6,305 bases of DNA, from the NCBI GenBank assembly GCA_031267005.1, contig JAIRZX010000149.1, forward strand, positions 1 to 6,305, written 5' to 3'. Position 1 is the stretch's first letter; each line of letters starts with the position of its first letter. This document shows, piece by piece, positions 5,639 through 6,305 of this stretch. The notes beneath the pieces were generated by a model. The model was not told the DNA's origin. It searched no databases and was given only the letters and a program-made list of their open reading frames with translations. This DNA comes from Deltaproteobacteria bacterium (lineage in GTDB: Bacteria; Desulfobacterota; Desulfarculia; Adiutricales; Adiutricaceae). Made by a program: the position numbers and the translations under genes.

Positions 5639-5725
5639 CCTGGCGCACCCTACTCGTTCGCGGAATGCATTTTTTTCCAGGCTTCGGGGCTGGGCTTTCC
5701 CGCTGGGACCGCCCTCCTTTGCTAG
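5639..5725. repeat. Inter-cassette repeat element, copy 2
   Basis: The 28-bp core at 5639-5666 has one mismatch to 3032-3059, with weaker similarity to about 5725. Both copies sit directly upstream of an AT-rich promoter island, so each cassette starts with this element and the repeat distance is 2607 bp. On the plus strand both copies can be read as LAHPTRSRN, but no convincing gene start or ribosome site accompanies either. Confidence 0.6.
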
Positions 5726-5950
5726 CGCTTCTCCCCATCTCCTCCGGAGCCGCCCCCGCCTGGAGAGATAACCAGCGCGACCGAACCATTGCCTTTACAC
5801 AGCTGAGGAAACGAATGTACTTGCGCCGTTCCAGTAAACCTCTCATCTATTTGGCGCCCCTGCGCCGCCGCATAGCACGATCATGCAGGTTTTCCGATGT
5901 GCCAACCCATAAAACGCTAAGATCGAATGACGCCCTTACCTACCCAGGAC
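5726..5950. other. Intergenic stretch with no recognisable gene
   Basis: Mixed composition. Open frames occur on both strands but none has a ribosome site, recognisable motif or sensible composition. I see nothing else here. It may hold unrecognisable remains of an older gene downstream of the nuclease-like gene. Confidence 0.4.
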
Positions 5951-5952
5951 GC

Positions 5953-5977
5953 AAAAAAAAGTTTCATGACGAAACTT
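5953..5977 (-). terminator. Probable intrinsic terminator after the nuclease-like gene
   Basis: On the minus strand AAGTTTC-gtcat-GAAACTT forms a 7-bp stem with a 5-nt loop, followed by six further T (5958-5953). It overlaps a second inverted repeat, AACTTCCG and CGGAAGTT around one base (5973-5989), so alternative folds are possible. It is about 105 nt past the stop at 6082. Confidence 0.5.
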
Positions 5978-6024
5978 CCGACGGAAGTTCGGCCAACGGG
6001 GTTGCCCGGCCGCAAGAGATTGGA

Positions 6025-6069
6025 CGTCGGCAATTAGGTATGCCGACGGCTAAAACGCCTGCCTTCGGC
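6025..6069 (-). other. Two overlapping, mutually exclusive inverted repeats
   Basis: CGTCGGCA (6025-6032) pairs perfectly with TGCCGACG (6041-6048). The same middle arm, GCCGACGGC (6042-6050), pairs with GCCTTCGGC (6061-6069) at eight of nine positions. Only one of the two stems can form at a time. They begin 12 nt past the nuclease-like gene stop. No T tract follows either stem, so mRNA 3'-end structure or a REP-like palindrome is as likely as termination. Confidence 0.5.
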
Positions 6070-6081
6070 TACAAGCGGAAT

Positions 6082-6305
6082 TTATCTTTCGCCGCCAACG
6101 GGATAAACGCACATCTCGCGACCGTCAATCGCGAATAGGCATGCCACGATGTTCCTCTCGTTCCTGCCGATGGCAATCGACACGGAGACTGGATTTTTCG
6201 ATGCTCGTCCGTACTTTTGCCGTCGCATCTGGCTCATTCCCGCACAGGCGGCTTCGCGGCCGCCGCTGGCGTCATCAGCCATCTTCAGTTCGATTACGTA
6301 CGTGA
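6082..6305 (-). CDS. C-terminal end of a DUF1703/AAA-ATPase-like family protein (PD-(D/E)XK nuclease superfamily), partial
   Basis: The last ~74 codons of a gene that enters from the right edge; the stop TAA is at 6084-6082. The fragment opens with TYVIELK, the E-x-K half of a PD-(D/E)XK active site. MRRQKYGRA and VSVSIAIGRNERNIVACLFA follow, fitting the usual end of this domain (a helix with a KYA-like motif, then a strand like 'ILVGVNF..KERNI'). In known members this domain follows an N-terminal P-loop ATPase-like domain, which would lie outside the window. The motifs are recognised by eye, so the family call is good but not certain. Such genes are often multicopy in gut and oral anaerobes and their function is poorly known. 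An internal ATG at 6282 is not the real start, because the conserved strand lies before it. Confidence 0.68.
   Translation of the reverse strand, partial: TYVIELKMADDASGGREAACAGMSQMRRQKYGRASKNPVSVSIAIGRNERNIVACLFAIDGREMCVYPVGGER

Noticed and set aside
3032..5666. CRISPR array from the repeated 28-mers
   Set aside because: Only two copies 2.6 kb apart with genes between them; no regular spacers and no cas genes.
5589..5771. Plus-strand 60-codon frame containing LAHPTRSRN
   Set aside because: The phrase recurs at 3033-3059, but this comes from the DNA repeat. There is no ribosome site, and the second copy lacks a matching start.
5622..5846. Minus-strand 74-codon frame downstream of the nuclease-like gene
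   Set aside because: No ribosome site or motif; its end is the repeat element and AT-rich edge.
5635..6138. Plus-strand 167-codon frame
   Set aside because: It crosses the hairpin cluster and the opposite-strand nuclease-like domain, with no recognisable motif or ribosome site.

Overview
The window looks like an accessory region of a high-GC bacterium, probably Gram-negative. The genes are GC-rich and crowded with G and C homopolymers. The reasons to call it bacterial are good Shine-Dalgarno sites, a sigma70-like promoter and Sec-type signal peptides. The lineage cannot be fixed from this sequence; an anaerobe such as a member of Synergistota or Desulfovibrionales is only a guess. Every supported gene lies on the minus strand, so the natural reading direction is from 6305 down to 1.

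Layout in transcription order. (1) 6305-6082: the 3' end of a gene cut by the window edge. It reads as the C-terminal PD-(D/E)XK nuclease-like domain of a DUF1703/AAA-ATPase-like protein. It is followed by nested inverted repeats (6069-6025) and a hairpin with a T tract (5977-5953). (2) 5950-5639: no recognisable gene, ending in a repeat element. (3) Cassette A: AT-rich promoter island, promoter at 5486-5458, a membrane protein gene (5307-3910), then a dead SAM methyltransferase copy (3558-3120). (4) Cassette B, the same arrangement about 2.6 kb further along: repeat element (3119-3032), AT-rich island, a paralogous membrane protein gene (2658-1372), then an intact SAM methyltransferase (1104-274). 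(5) A probable terminator at 148-121, then AT-rich sequence running off the left edge.

The main result is that the window is a diverged tandem duplication of a two-gene unit: a single-pass membrane protein with a low-complexity outer part, followed by a class I SAM-dependent methyltransferase. The copies have decayed in complementary ways. Cassette A keeps the full C-terminus of the membrane protein, but its methyltransferase has lost the start codon, carries a frameshift and two stops, and is truncated. Cassette B keeps the methyltransferase, but its membrane protein has a C-terminal deletion and frameshift that bypass the ancestral stop. The membrane protein of A also carries two mutually compensating frameshifts at G7 and G10 tracts, so about 57 residues are read out of the ancestral frame while the ORF stays open.

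I do not recognise the membrane protein family. Any functional link between it and the methyltransferase rests only on their joint duplication. The homopolymer frameshifts could be real slippage (phase variation or decay) or assembly errors, and read-level checks would separate these.
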